A DNA stretch of 64,000 nt from Streptomyces sp. RB17 (GTDB lineage Bacteria; Actinomycetota; Actinomycetes; Streptomycetales; Streptomycetaceae): the NCBI RefSeq assembly GCF_009604455.1, contig NZ_WEGL01000001.1:868001-932000 (forward strand), written 5' to 3'. This document shows positions 14,902 to 23,265 of the stretch, piece by piece. The position numbers and the translations under genes are program-made. The number at the start of each line of letters is the position of its first letter. The first letter of the stretch is position 1. A model generated the notes under the pieces. It made no database searches. It saw only the letters and a program-made list of their open reading frames with translations, and was not told the origin of the DNA.

Positions 14902-15135
14902 ATGGGCGACCGCTGGCACGTCGAGGTCGACCGGTCGGTGTGCATCGGCTCGGCCCAGTGCCTCCACCACGCCCCGCACGCCTTCCGCCTGGACTCCGCC
15001 CGCCAGTCCCACCCGGTCCAGGCGGACACCGACGCCGGCGAACCCCTCCTGGAGGCGGCCGAGAGCTGCCCGGTGGAGGCGATCGTGATCACGCTGCTGG
15101 AGAGCGGGGAGGCGGTGTTCCCGCCGGAGGAGTAG
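14902..15135 (+). CDS. 3Fe-4S type ferredoxin, probable P450 redox partner
   Basis: A 77-residue ferredoxin with ligands in CIGSAQC (first two cysteines) and ESCPVEAI (third cysteine before Pro), and HAPHAFRLD between them, as in single-cluster actinobacterial ferredoxins that feed electrons to P450s. The fourth position expected of a 4Fe-4S cluster is not a Cys in the first motif, so a 3Fe-4S cluster is likely. It starts 4 nt after the aldehyde dehydrogenase stop. The CYP125-type P450 is 13 kb away and is a reasonable partner. No ferredoxin reductase is nearby. Confidence 0.9.
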   Translation: MGDRWHVEVDRSVCIGSAQCLHHAPHAFRLDSARQSHPVQADTDAGEPLLEAAESCPVEAIVITLLESGEAVFPPEE

Positions 15136-15205
15136 GCGTGTCGGTGCCTCGGGTTACCCTCCTGCGGTCGCGGCTGTCGCGGCGGAACGAGCGGGGTGGG
15201 GAAGC

Positions 15206-16069
15206 GTGGACAGGTCCGAGGCGGTCGAGCTGATCAAGCGGGCTCGGCGGGAGTGGCAGGCCGAGGAGTGGCTGCGGGCGGCCGACCTCTACGAGCCGGT
15301 GCTCGCGCACTACCCGGACGAGGAGCCGAGCGCGGTGTGGTGGTACGACGCCGCGCTCGCCCACAAGTTCCTGCGCAACTGGGCGAAGGCGTACGAGCTG
15401 GGCCGCGAGGCCGCCGCACGTGCCCCGCGCGGTGAGGGCGACCCGGCGTACTGGAACCTGGGCATCGCCGCCACCATCCAGCGCGACTGGGCCGCCGCGC
15501 GGGACGCCTGGACGGGCTTCGGCATCGAACTCCCGGACGGCGAGGGCGAGATCAACGGCCGGTTCGGCCTGGCCTGCGTGCGGCTCGACACGGGCGGGGA
15601 GCGTGAGGTGGTCTGGCTCGACCGGCTGTGCCCGACCCGGGGCCGGGTGATGAACGTGCCCGTGACCGCCGGCCGCCGCTTCGGCGAGATCGTCGTCCAC
15701 GACGGCGAGCCGAAGGGCCACCGGGTCGTGGACGGCCGTGAATACCCCGTCTTCGACGAACTCCTCCTCTTCGAGGCCTCCGGCCTGCCGACGCACACCG
15801 TGACGGTGAACGCCGCCGCGGCCGCCGACGTCGAAGCCCTGATCGACCTGTTCGTGGACCGGGACTACGGCGCCGAGCCGTACAGCAGCTTCGAGCTGCT
15901 GTGCGCATGCTGCAGCGAGGGCACGCTGGAACGCGAACGCAAGACCCACGGCGGCACCCAGCAGGTGTCCCTGGCGGCACCGGAGGAGGAGGCACGGCGG
16001 CTGCTGGACCTGTGGGCCGGCGAGAACTCCGCCCACCGCACGTGGAGTGAGCTGACCCCGGCCGGCTGA
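15206..16069 (+). CDS. TPR-containing protein of unknown function
   Basis: A 287-residue protein with a GTG start. The first 110 residues form TPR-like helical pairs (WLRAADLYEPVLAHYPDE, WWYDAALAHKFLRNWAKAYE, AYWNLGIAATIQRDWAAARD). The C-terminal part has a beta-rich section (ERIVVHDG-type strands, HRVVDGREYPVFDELLLFEA) and a LLCACCSEG motif with three cysteines, possibly metal-binding. Similar proteins are common in Streptomyces without a known role. It lies 70 nt after the ferredoxin and ends tail-to-tail with kstR. Confidence 0.7.
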   Translation: MDRSEAVELIKRARREWQAEEWLRAADLYEPVLAHYPDEEPSAVWWYDAALAHKFLRNWAKAYELGREAAARAPRGEGDPAYWNLGIAATIQRDWAAARDAWTGFGIELPDGEGEINGRFGLACVRLDTGGEREVVWLDRLCPTRGRVMNVPVTAGRRFGEIVVHDGEPKGHRVVDGREYPVFDELLLFEASGLPTHTVTVNAAAAADVEALIDLFVDRDYGAEPYSSFELLCACCSEGTLERERKTHGGTQQVSLAAPEEEARRLLDLWAGENSAHRTWSELTPAG

Positions 16070-16100
16070 GTGCCGCCCCGGGAGCGTCAAGGGCGCGTGC

Positions 16101-16721
16101 TCAGGCGTGCGCGCCCGGATCCGTCAGGTCGATCAGGCGGCACACCGTCTCGATGTCGATCTTCACCTGGGCGATGGAGGCGCGGCCGGAGAGCCAGGTG
16201 ATCAGGGCCGAGTGCCAGGTGTGCTCGATGACGCGGACCGCCGAGAGCTGCTCGGGAGTGGGGTTCTCCAGGCCCATCGCGTCCAGGATGATCAGGGTCG
16301 TCTGGCGGGAGACCTGGTCGACCTCCGGCGAGACACTGCGGTCGGCGAAGGTCAGAGCCCGGACCATCGCGTCGGCCAGGTGCGGCTCGCGCTGCAGGGC
16401 GCGGAAGGCCCGCATCAGGGTCTCCGCCACCCGCTCGGCCGCCCTGTCACCCGCGGGGGGCTTCTTCCGCAGGGTGCCGTGCATGTGCTCCAGCTGGTCC
16501 TGCATCGTCGCCACCAGCAGGTGGACCTTGGACGGGAAGTAGCGGTACAGGGTGCCGAGGGCCACCTGCGAGGACTCGGCGACCTCGCGCATCTGCACGG
16601 CGTCGAAACCGCCCCGGCTGGCCAGCTGGGCGCTCGCGTGCAGGATCCGGCGGCGGCGGGCCTCCTGGCGCTCGGTGAGCGGCGGTGAGGCAGGCCTCGA
16701 AACACTGGCTTCCGCAGGCAT
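16101..16721 (-). CDS. kstR: TetR-family repressor KstR (sterol catabolism regulator)
   Basis: A 206-residue TetR regulator. The helix-turn-helix region reads ILHASAQLASRGGFDAVQMR and EVAESSQVALGTLYRYFPSK followed by VHLLVATMQDQL; this and the C-terminal half (AMVRALTFADRSVSPEVDQV, HTWHSALITWLSGRASI) match mycobacterial KstR as I recall it unusually well, including the contact helix GTLYRYFPSKVHLLV. In mycobacteria KstR is released from DNA by 3-oxo-cholestenoyl-CoA-type ligands. A perfect KstR box lies at 16874-16887 between this gene and the divergent glycosyltransferase, implying autoregulation. The family call is firm; ligand inferred. Confidence 0.88.
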   Translation of the reverse strand: MPAEASVSRPASPPLTERQEARRRRILHASAQLASRGGFDAVQMREVAESSQVALGTLYRYFPSKVHLLVATMQDQLEHMHGTLRKKPPAGDRAAERVAETLMRAFRALQREPHLADAMVRALTFADRSVSPEVDQVSRQTTLIILDAMGLENPTPEQLSAVRVIEHTWHSALITWLSGRASIAQVKIDIETVCRLIDLTDPGAHA

Positions 16722-16873
16722 GGGTCCCGTTCCGTGACAGTCGGTGAAGGCGTCTGTGGGGCACGTGATCAGACAGCATGGCAGGGCGACGCGCCGTGGC
16801 GCGAATCACCTGATCCACTGCTCACAGCACCCCTACCTGCCGGTAGATTCAGAGCCTCTTGAACGATCAAGTC

Positions 16874-16887
16874 TGAAACTTGTTCTA
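16874..16887. promoter_or_regulatory. KstR operator between kstR and the glycosyltransferase operon
   Basis: TGAAACTTGTTCTA fits TnnAACnnGTTnnA at every fixed position. It lies in the divergent promoter region, about 55 nt before the glycosyltransferase GTG and 153 nt from the kstR start. Confidence 0.75.
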
Positions 16888-16941
16888 GATTAGCGTCCCG
16901 ACGTAGTCTCGCGGGGCAGAGCAGGCAGAAGGGGGCACGGA

Positions 16942-18438
16942 GTGACCGCTGAGGCCCGTGTGGCGGGCGTCGATCAGGGCCCCGCTGCCGACGGCGAGCG
17001 ACCGCTCGACATCGCGCTCCTCACCTATAAAGGGAACCCGTTCTGCGGCGGCCAGGGTGTCTACGTACGGCATCTCTCGCGCGAGCTGGCCCGGCTCGGA
17101 CACCGCGTCGAGGTCATCGGCTCGCAGCCGTACCCCGTCCTCGACGAGGGATATCCCGCGCTTACTCTGACCGAGCTGCCCAGCCTCGACCTCTACCGCC
17201 AGCCCGACCCCTTCCGCACCCCCGGGCGGGACGAGTACCGGGACTGGGTCGACGCCCTGGAAGTCGCGACGATGTGGACCGGCGGCTTTCCCGAGCCGCT
17301 GACCTTCTCCCTGCGTGCGCGCCGCCATCTCCGCGCCCGGCGCGGTGAGTTCGACGTCGTCCACGACAACCAGACGCTCGGGTACGGGTTGTTGGGGGAC
17401 ATCGGCGCGCCCCTGGTGACCACCATCCACCATCCCATCACCGTCGACCGGCAGCTGGAGCTGGACGCGGCCGAGGGCTGGCAGCGCCGCTACTCGGTGC
17501 GCCGCTGGTACGCCTTCACCCGGATGCAGAAGCGCGTCTCACGCCGGCTGCCCTCGGTCCTCACCGTCTCCGGCAGCTCCAAGCAGGAGATCGTCGACCA
17601 CCTCGGCGTCCGCGACGACCGCGTGCACGTGGTCCACATCGGCGCCGACACCGATCTGTTCGCGCCGAATCCGGCCGTGCCCGAGGTGCCGGGCCGGATC
17701 GTCACCACCTCCAGCGCCGATGTGCCGCTCAAGGGGCTGGTGTTCCTGGTGGAGGCGCTGGCCAAGGTCCGCACCGAGCACCCGGCCGCCCATCTCGTCG
17801 TCGTCGGCAAGCGCCCCGAGGAGGGGCCGGTCGCGACGGCGATCGAGCGGTACGGCCTCGAAGGCGCCGTCGAGTTCGTCAAGGGCATCTCCGACGCCGA
17901 ACTGGTCGACCTGATCCGCTCGGCCGAGGTCGCCTGCGTGCCCTCGCTGTACGAGGGCTTCTCGCTGCCCGCCGCCGAGGCCATGGCCACCGGCACCCCG
18001 CTGCTCGCCACGACCGGCGGCGCGATCCCCGAGGTCGCCGGCCACGACGGCGAGACCTGCCTGGCCGTACCGCCCGGCGACGCGGGGGCGCTGGCCGCCG
18101 GGCTCGGCCGGCTGCTGGGGGACCGTGAGCTGCGGGTGCGGCTCGGCCGCGCCGGCCGGGAGCGGGTCCTGCGGAAGTTCACCTGGGCCCGCGCCGCGGA
18201 GGGCACGGTGGCCCACTACCGCGAGGCCATCGCCCGCTCCGCGCGCTCCCGCCGCCCCCACGCCCGCACAGGCTCGCGCGGCGGGACCCCCACCGCGGCC
18301 CCGACTCCCGGCCGCTCCGCGGCCTCACCGAGTGCTGCGTCCGCGACCCCGCCGAGTGTCGCCTCCGCAGCCTCAGCGAGCGTCGCCCCGGCGACCTCGG
18401 CAAGTGTTGTCTCCTCCGAAAGCAGGGCCACGTGCTGA
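16942..18438 (+). CDS. GT4-family glycosyltransferase
   Basis: A 498-residue retaining GT-B glycosyltransferase. The N-domain carries the glycine-rich GNPFCGGQGVYVRHLSRELA loop; the C-domain has the linker ADVPLKGLVFLVEALAKV and the donor-binding E-x7-E motif in YEGFSLPAAEAMATGTP. It would add a sugar from a nucleotide donor to a lipid or other acceptor. The last 70 residues are an Ala/Ser/Pro-rich tail unlike the catalytic part. The GTG start overlaps no other gene; its 3' end overlaps the methyltransferase start by 7 nt. A KstR box precedes it. A glycosyltransferase (Rv0225) lies near KstR-regulated genes in M. tuberculosis, from memory. Confidence 0.9.
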   Translation: MTAEARVAGVDQGPAADGERPLDIALLTYKGNPFCGGQGVYVRHLSRELARLGHRVEVIGSQPYPVLDEGYPALTLTELPSLDLYRQPDPFRTPGRDEYRDWVDALEVATMWTGGFPEPLTFSLRARRHLRARRGEFDVVHDNQTLGYGLLGDIGAPLVTTIHHPITVDRQLELDAAEGWQRRYSVRRWYAFTRMQKRVSRRLPSVLTVSGSSKQEIVDHLGVRDDRVHVVHIGADTDLFAPNPAVPEVPGRIVTTSSADVPLKGLVFLVEALAKVRTEHPAAHLVVVGKRPEEGPVATAIERYGLEGAVEFVKGISDAELVDLIRSAEVACVPSLYEGFSLPAAEAMATGTPLLATTGGAIPEVAGHDGETCLAVPPGDAGALAAGLGRLLGDRELRVRLGRAGRERVLRKFTWARAAEGTVAHYREAIARSARSRRPHARTGSRGGTPTAAPTPGRSAASPSAASATPPSVASAASASVAPATSASVVSSESRATC

Positions 18439-19184
18439 CCGTCGACTTCTCCCGGTTCCCGCTCGCCCCGGGCGACCGAGTCCTGGACCTCGGCTGCGGG
18501 GCCGGCCGGCACGCCTTCGAGTGCTACCGGCGCGGCGCCCAGGTCGTGGCCCTGGACCAGAACGGCGAGGAGATCCGCGAGGTCGCCAAGTGGTTCGCGG
18601 CGATGAAGGAGGCCGGGGAGGCACCCGAGGGCGCCACCGCCACGGCCATGGAGGGCGACGCGCTCGCCCTTCCCTTCCCGGACGAGTCCTTCGACGTGAT
18701 CATCATCTCCGAGGTGATGGAGCACATCCCCGACGACAAGGGCGTGCTCGCCGAGATGGTCCGCGTGCTCAGGCCGGGCGGCCGTATCGCCGTCACCGTG
18801 CCGCGCTACGGGCCGGAGAAGGTCTGCTGGGCACTGTCCGACGCCTACCACGAGGTCGAGGGCGGCCACATCCGCATCTACAAGGCCGACGAACTCGTCG
18901 CGAAGGTCCGCGAGGCGGGCCTGAAGCCGTACGGCAGCCACCACGCGCACGCGCTGCACTCGCCGTACTGGTGGCTGAAGTGCGCGTTCGGCGTCGACAA
19001 CGACAAGGCGCTGCCGGTGCGGGCGTACCACAAGCTGCTGGTCTGGGACATCATGAAGAAGCCGCTCGCCACGCGGGTCGCCGAACAGGCGCTGAACCCG
19101 CTGATCGGCAAGAGCTTCGTGGTCTACGCGACCAAGCCCCACCTGCCCCGGCTGGACGAGACCGCCGAGGCGGCCGCCAAGTGA
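18432..19184 (+). CDS. Class I SAM-dependent methyltransferase
   Basis: A 250-residue methyltransferase. Motif I VLDLGCGAGRHAFECYRRGA is at the N-terminus, followed by VVALDQN (acidic ribose contact), GDALALPFPDESFDVIII and SEVMEHI, and LRPGGRIAVTVPR. The C-terminal third contains HALHSPYWWLKCAFGVDN, probably the acceptor pocket. The GTG start lies inside the end of the glycosyltransferase gene and its TGA overlaps the GTG of the next gene, so the three genes are translationally coupled. The acceptor is unknown, probably the same molecule as the neighbours act on. Confidence 0.9.
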   Translation: MLTVDFSRFPLAPGDRVLDLGCGAGRHAFECYRRGAQVVALDQNGEEIREVAKWFAAMKEAGEAPEGATATAMEGDALALPFPDESFDVIIISEVMEHIPDDKGVLAEMVRVLRPGGRIAVTVPRYGPEKVCWALSDAYHEVEGGHIRIYKADELVAKVREAGLKPYGSHHAHALHSPYWWLKCAFGVDNDKALPVRAYHKLLVWDIMKKPLATRVAEQALNPLIGKSFVVYATKPHLPRLDETAEAAAK

Positions 19185-20251
19185 CCACTCCCCGGACAGA
19201 ACACCTCGTCCTGCCCGGGGTCCTCACCGCCGAGGAGGCAGCCGCGACCGTCCGCGGCATCCTCGCCGTGCAGCGGGAGGACGGCGCGATCCCGTGGTTC
19301 CGCGGGCACCACCTGGACCCGTGGGACCACACCGAGGCCGCGATGGCCCTGGACGCGGCCGGCGAACACGAGGCCGCCGAGCGGGCGTACGGCTGGCTGG
19401 CCCGGCACCAGAACGAGGACGGCTCCTGGTACGCCGCCTACGCCGACGGCGCCCACGACGACGTCACCGACCGCGCCCGCGAGTCGAACTTCGTCGCCTA
19501 CATAGCCGTCGGCGTGTGGCACCACTATCTCTCCACCGGCGACGACACGTTCCTGGACCGCATGTGGCCCTGCGTCTACGCGGCCATGGAATGGGTGCTC
19601 GCCCTGCAGCAGCCCGGCGGCCAGATCGGCTGGCGCCGCGAGGACGACGGCACGCCCACCGCCGACGCCCTGCTCACCGGCAGCTCCTCGGTCCACCACG
19701 CGCTGCGCTGCGCGCTCGCCATCGCCGAGCAGCGTGAAGAGCCGCAGCCGGACTGGGAGTTGGCCGTCGGGGGACTGCGGCACGCGATCCGCCGGCATCC
19801 CGAGCGCTTCCTCGACAAGGACCGCTACTCGATGGACTGGTACTACCCGGTCCTCGGCGGCGCGCTGACCGGCGAGGAGGCCAGGGTCCGCATAGCGGAG
19901 TCCTGGGACCGTTTCGTCGTGCCCCGCTTCGGCGTGCGCTGCGTCGTGCCCAACCCCTGGGTCACCGGCGGCGAGTCCAGCGAGCTCGCCCTGGCCCTGT
20001 GGGCGGTGGGGGAGTCGGACCGCGCCCTGGAGATCCTCCAGTCCATCCAGCACCTGCGCGACCCGAAGAGCGGTCTGTACTGGACGGGCTACGTCTTCGA
20101 GGACGACGCGATCTGGCCCCGCGAACTCACCACGTGGACGGCGGGCTCCCTGCTCCTCGCCGTCGCGGCGCTGGGCGGGCACGAGGCGACGTGCGCGGTG
20201 TTCGGCGGGGAGCACCTGCCGACCGGCCTGGACCCCGACTGCTGCGGCTAG
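19181..20251 (+). CDS. Alpha/alpha-toroid protein (prenyltransferase/squalene-oxidase-repeat-like)
   Basis: A 356-residue soluble protein with no signal peptide. It consists of helical toroid repeats: VQREDGAIPWFRGHHLDPWD, AYGWLARHQNEDGSWYAAYA, ALQQPGGQIGWRREDDGT, and HLRDPKSGLYWTGYVFEDDA. The pattern resembles terpene cyclase or GH-type (alpha/alpha)6 barrels; acidic residues in the central cavity (DPWDHTEAAM, SMDWYYPVLGG) look more glycosidase-like than cyclase-like, as no DCTAE or DxDD motif is seen. The GTGA overlap ties it to the methyltransferase. It may process the glycan or lipid made by its partners; the reaction is unknown. Confidence 0.8.
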   Translation: MTTPRTEHLVLPGVLTAEEAAATVRGILAVQREDGAIPWFRGHHLDPWDHTEAAMALDAAGEHEAAERAYGWLARHQNEDGSWYAAYADGAHDDVTDRARESNFVAYIAVGVWHHYLSTGDDTFLDRMWPCVYAAMEWVLALQQPGGQIGWRREDDGTPTADALLTGSSSVHHALRCALAIAEQREEPQPDWELAVGGLRHAIRRHPERFLDKDRYSMDWYYPVLGGALTGEEARVRIAESWDRFVVPRFGVRCVVPNPWVTGGESSELALALWAVGESDRALEILQSIQHLRDPKSGLYWTGYVFEDDAIWPRELTTWTAGSLLLAVAALGGHEATCAVFGGEHLPTGLDPDCCG

Positions 20252-20279
20252 CCCGACGGCCGCGGCCGGGCCCACCGGT

Positions 20280-20573
20280 TCAGTGCCGGTGGATCCGGTT
20301 GGCGATGGCGTGGCCCACGAACAGGTACACGACCGCCGCCAGGCCGTACCCGGCCACCACCCTCGCCCACGTCTCGTCGAAGGTGAACAGGTCGTGGGAC
20401 CAGCCCGCCAGCCAGGCGGCGGCGTGGTGGACGAACTGGACCAGGCTGTTGGCGCGGTTGGCGTCCAGCAGGTACATCAGGATCCACAGGCCGAGGATCA
20501 GCGCCATGACGTCGGCGACGATCGCGATCACTGTCCCGGCCTGATTCGCGCTGTTGCGATATCGAGGCGACAT
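20280..20573 (-). CDS. Small two- or three-helix membrane protein
   Basis: A 97-residue protein from the ATG at 20573, with GGAAGG directly upstream. After a short polar N-terminus (MSPRYRNSANQ) come the helices GTVIAIVADVMALILGLWIL and VVAGYGLAAVVYLFVGHAI, with an amphipathic segment FVHHAAAWLAGWSHDLF between. It resembles small Streptomyces YggT-like or hypothetical membrane proteins; no function is known. It ends tail-to-tail with the toroid gene and is divergent from the next gene. A longer in-frame ATG at 20687 would cover the divergent promoter and is less likely. Confidence 0.7.
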   Translation of the reverse strand: MSPRYRNSANQAGTVIAIVADVMALILGLWILMYLLDANRANSLVQFVHHAAAWLAGWSHDLFTFDETWARVVAGYGLAAVVYLFVGHAIANRIHRH

Positions 20574-20701
20574 ACCTTCCGGATTGCCGGGCGGCGGCCG
20601 GTGAAACCCGAACGGCGGCGGCCGACTGGCGTACCCGGCCCTCCGGGGTGAGGCTGCCGGAGGAAGCAGACCGCTCGGGGAGGACACGCCGGGAGGACCC
20701 C

Positions 20702-21274
20702 GTGCCCGTACCGATACGGCGCCTCGTCGTGGCGCTCACGCTGTGCTGCGCCCTGGTGGCCGGTGCCACCGCCTGCGGCAGCAGCGAGAAGACCAGCACG
20801 AAGGACACCGCGGCGGTGCAGGCCGTCCCCGCCGCCGACACCCCCAGCCCGAGCACCTCCGCGCAACGGCAGAAGTTCGCCAAGACCCGGTTCGTGGCGA
20901 ACGCCGGCCTCGCGGCGGGCGCGACCTACCAGTGGATCGTGAAGCCCTGGAAGGCGGGCAAGTTCAAGAAGGGCGCCCACGGCCGCAAGATGGCCCTGGT
21001 CAAGGCCGCTCTGGCCGGTGGCTTCACCTACAACCGGCTCAAGGCCGCCCAGAAGAACGCCCAGGGCGATCCGACGCTGTCCAAGGCGCTCGCCCCGCTC
21101 AGTGCCGGTATCGACGCCCTGAAGGGCCTGCCGGCCAAGCTCCGCGGCGGCGACACGGACGCGGCCAGTTCCTTCAACGACGTGATCAACAAGGTCAAGG
21201 ACGCGGGCAGCAGCGCCGGCGCCCCGGTCAAGAACCAGGTGCCCTCGGCGTCCCAGCTCTCCAAGGGGAGCTAG
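20702..21274 (+). CDS. Predicted secreted lipoprotein or exported protein
   Basis: A 190-residue protein from a GTG at 20702 with GGGAGG 5 nt upstream. The N-terminus RRLVVALTLCCALVAGATAC is a signal peptide with a lipobox-like ATAC cysteine, though the -3 residue is Ala rather than Leu, so lipid attachment is probable, not certain. The mature part has a Thr/Ser/Pro linker and an alanine/lysine-rich helical domain (FVANAGLAAGATYQWIVKPW, KSAQKNAQGD-like segments). No known family is recognised. It ends convergently, overlapping the next gene by 4 nt. Confidence 0.75.
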   Translation: MPVPIRRLVVALTLCCALVAGATACGSSEKTSTKDTAAVQAVPAADTPSPSTSAQRQKFAKTRFVANAGLAAGATYQWIVKPWKAGKFKKGAHGRKMALVKAALAGGFTYNRLKAAQKNAQGDPTLSKALAPLSAGIDALKGLPAKLRGGDTDAASSFNDVINKVKDAGSSAGAPVKNQVPSASQLSKGS

Positions 21275-22281
21275 GAGTTCAGCTCCGCCAGCACCCTGAG
21301 GGAGTGCGGGTCCGGGGACAGGGCCAGCAGGTCCGTCACTGGGCCCGCGCGCCACAACTCGAGCCGTTCGGCGATGCGTTCACGCGGCCCGACCAGCGAG
21401 ATCTCGTCGGCGAAGGCGTCCGGCACGGCCAGCACGGCCTCCTCCCGCCGCCCCGCCTGGAACAGCTCCTGGATCCGCCGGGCCTCCTTCTCGTACCCCA
21501 TGCGCGCCATGAGGTCGGCGTGGAAGTTGCGGGAGGCGTGGCCCATGCCGCCGATGTAGAAGCCGAGCATGGCCTTCACGGGCAGCAGCCCCTCGGCCAC
21601 GTCGTCACACACCGTCACTCGGGCCATGGGAGCCACCAGGAACCCCTCCGGCAGCCCCCGCACCACGTCCCCGTACACCTCGGGCCGGCTCGGCGCCCAG
21701 TACAACGGCAGCCAGCCGTCGGCGATGCGGACCGTCTGCGCCACGTTCTTCGGCCCCTCGGCGCCGAGCAGGACGGGCAGACCGGCCCGCAGGGGATGGG
21801 TGATCGGCTTGAGCGGCCTGCCCAGCCCGGTGCCGTCCGGCCCCCGGTACGGCAGCGGATGGAACCGCCCGTCGACCTCCACCGGCGCCTCCCGCCGCAG
21901 CACCTGCCGTACGACGTCCACGTACTCCCGGGTCGCGGTCAGCGGCGACGCCGGGAACGGGCGGCCGTACCAGCCCTCCACCACCTGCGGCCCGGACAGC
22001 CCGAGGCCGAGCATCATCCGCCCGCCGGACAGGTGGTCCAGGGTGAGCGCGTGCATCGCGGTGGTGGCCGGCGAGCGGGCGGCCATCTGGGCAACGGCCG
22101 TACCGATCCTGATCGTTGAGGTCTGCGCGGCGATCCAGGTGAGCGGCGTGAACGCGTCCGAGCCCCACGACTCGGCAGTCCACACGGAGTCGTACCCGAG
22201 CCGCTCAGCCTCCTGGGCGAGCGGCACATGACCGGCGTCCGGGCCGCGTCCCCAGTAACCGAGTGCGAGACCGAGCCGCAT
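21271..22281 (-). CDS. LLM-class F420-dependent oxidoreductase
   Basis: A 336-residue luciferase-like TIM-barrel protein. MRLGLALGYWGRGP at the N-terminus, EAERLGYDSVWTAESWGSDA, TSTIRIGTAVAQMAARSPA and DHLSGGRMMLGLGLSGPQVV are typical of actinobacterial F420-dependent enzymes; the F420 phosphate site includes GTAVAQMAAR. Such enzymes reduce or oxidise diverse substrates by hydride transfer to coenzyme F420. A palindrome CTGACGGATCGTCAG lies 12 nt upstream of the ATG and matches a motif in front of two other genes here, so it may belong to the same catabolic regulon. Substrate unknown. Confidence 0.9.
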   Translation of the reverse strand: MRLGLALGYWGRGPDAGHVPLAQEAERLGYDSVWTAESWGSDAFTPLTWIAAQTSTIRIGTAVAQMAARSPATTAMHALTLDHLSGGRMMLGLGLSGPQVVEGWYGRPFPASPLTATREYVDVVRQVLRREAPVEVDGRFHPLPYRGPDGTGLGRPLKPITHPLRAGLPVLLGAEGPKNVAQTVRIADGWLPLYWAPSRPEVYGDVVRGLPEGFLVAPMARVTVCDDVAEGLLPVKAMLGFYIGGMGHASRNFHADLMARMGYEKEARRIQELFQAGRREEAVLAVPDAFADEISLVGPRERIAERLELWRAGPVTDLLALSPDPHSLRVLAELNS

Positions 22282-22292
22282 ATGCCTGCCTC

Positions 22293-22307
22293 CTGACGGA
22301 TCGTCAG
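22293..22307. promoter_or_regulatory. Palindromic operator upstream of the LLM oxidoreductase
   Basis: CTGACGGATCGTCAG has 6-bp arms CTGACG/CGTCAG around GAT. It is placed 12 nt before the start codon of the minus-strand gene, where a repressor would block initiation. It shares CTGAnnnAnCGTCAG with 11421-11435 and 13400-13414. Confidence 0.6.
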
Positions 22308-22335
22308 ATCACCGGTCACGGGCGACTGTACGACA

Positions 22336-22367
22336 ACGGCCCCCCGCCCGGAAGGGCGAGGGGCCGT
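22336..22367. terminator. Stem-loop terminator after the DUF5336-like gene
   Basis: ACGGCCCC (22336-22343) pairs with GGGGCCGT (22360-22367), with an inner GCCC/GGGC hairpin around GGAA. It follows the stop of the minus-strand gene at 22385. Confidence 0.65.
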
Positions 22368-22384
22368 GCGACGGCGTGCGGGGC

Positions 22385-23182
22385 TCAGCCGCGCTGGATG
22401 CCGGAGGTGTCCTGGAGCACGCCGCGGCGGCCGTCCTGGGTCTGCGCGACGAGGGCGGCACCGCGCTGCTCGACGGCCAGGTACCAGGTGCCCGGCGCCA
22501 GTTCGGCGATCGGGGTCGGCGAGCCGTCCTCCGCGAACAGCGGACGGGTCACCGGCACGGCGAACCAGAACGGCGAGAAGTCCGCGGCGGGCGGCTGCGC
22601 GGCCGCCGGAGCACCGTGCGGGGCAGGCTGCTGCCCGAACGGCTGGCCCGGCTGCGGCTGGGCACCGTACGGCTGGCCCGGCTGCGGCTGGGCACCCGGG
22701 TAGCCGTAACCAGCGGGCGGCTGGGCGCCGTAGGGCTGCGGGGCGACCGGCTTGGGGGCCGGGAGGAGGGCGGCCTGCAGCGGCGGGGAGAGCGGGGTGG
22801 CGATGGCGGCGCCCGCGAGAACCAGGGCGGCGATGAGGCCGAGGATGAGACCGGCGCCGACGTTCACTCCGTCGGGCACGTCGATCAGCGTCCACAGCAG
22901 CGTCCAGGCCGCCAGCACCGGGAACGCGGTGCCGACCTGTCCGAGGTCGAGTCCGAGCACCTTGCGGGGCTGCGGCAGGCAGCGGTTGACGACGATGAGG
23001 ACGGCACCGATCACCGCGCCCATGTAGATGCCCAGGCCCGTACCCAGGCTGTCCCACGCGTTCCGGCTCTCGCTGGCGCCGAAAGCGGAGAAGCTCTCGA
23101 AATTGAGGAACGACGCGATGAACAGCACCACCGCTGCTCCGATCACCACGCCGTCGCCTCTAGTGAGGGAGCGGATATTCAC
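22385..23182 (-). CDS. Membrane protein with PQ-rich repeat linker (DUF5336-like)
   Basis: A 265-residue protein from a GTG at 23182 preceded by GAAGGA. Four hydrophobic helices (GVVIGAAVVLFIASFL, GIYMGAVIGAVLIVV, FPVLAAWTLLWTLI, LILGLIAALVLAGAAIA) are followed by a cytoplasmic or outer tail of Pro/Gln/Gly/Tyr repeats (PYGAQPQPGQPFGQQP). The tail ends in a folded segment FSPFWFAVPVTRPLF with GTWYLAVEQRGAALVAQTQD, reminiscent of small SH3-like or forkhead-independent domains. DUF5336-type proteins are common in actinobacteria without a known role. The repeats suggest protein-protein contacts. Confidence 0.75.
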   Translation of the reverse strand: MNIRSLTRGDGVVIGAAVVLFIASFLNFESFSAFGASESRNAWDSLGTGLGIYMGAVIGAVLIVVNRCLPQPRKVLGLDLGQVGTAFPVLAAWTLLWTLIDVPDGVNVGAGLILGLIAALVLAGAAIATPLSPPLQAALLPAPKPVAPQPYGAQPPAGYGYPGAQPQPGQPYGAQPQPGQPFGQQPAPHGAPAAAQPPAADFSPFWFAVPVTRPLFAEDGSPTPIAELAPGTWYLAVEQRGAALVAQTQDGRRGVLQDTSGIQRG

Positions 23183-23265
23183 TTCAGGTCCTTCGTAGGT
23201 CGTCTCGTCGTCGGTAGACACTACCGTCCGCAAGATCCGGCTGTCCGGCCGGTTCCGCCCGCCGG

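Noticed and set aside
17032..17045. KstR-like sequence GGGAACCCGTTCTG inside the glycosyltransferase gene
   Set aside because: First and last consensus bases mismatch, and it encodes the conserved GNPF loop of the enzyme, which explains the sequence.
19181..20251. Reading the toroid protein as a terpene or squalene-hopene cyclase
   Set aside because: No DxDD or DCTAE acid motif and only about 356 residues; cyclase activity is not supported.
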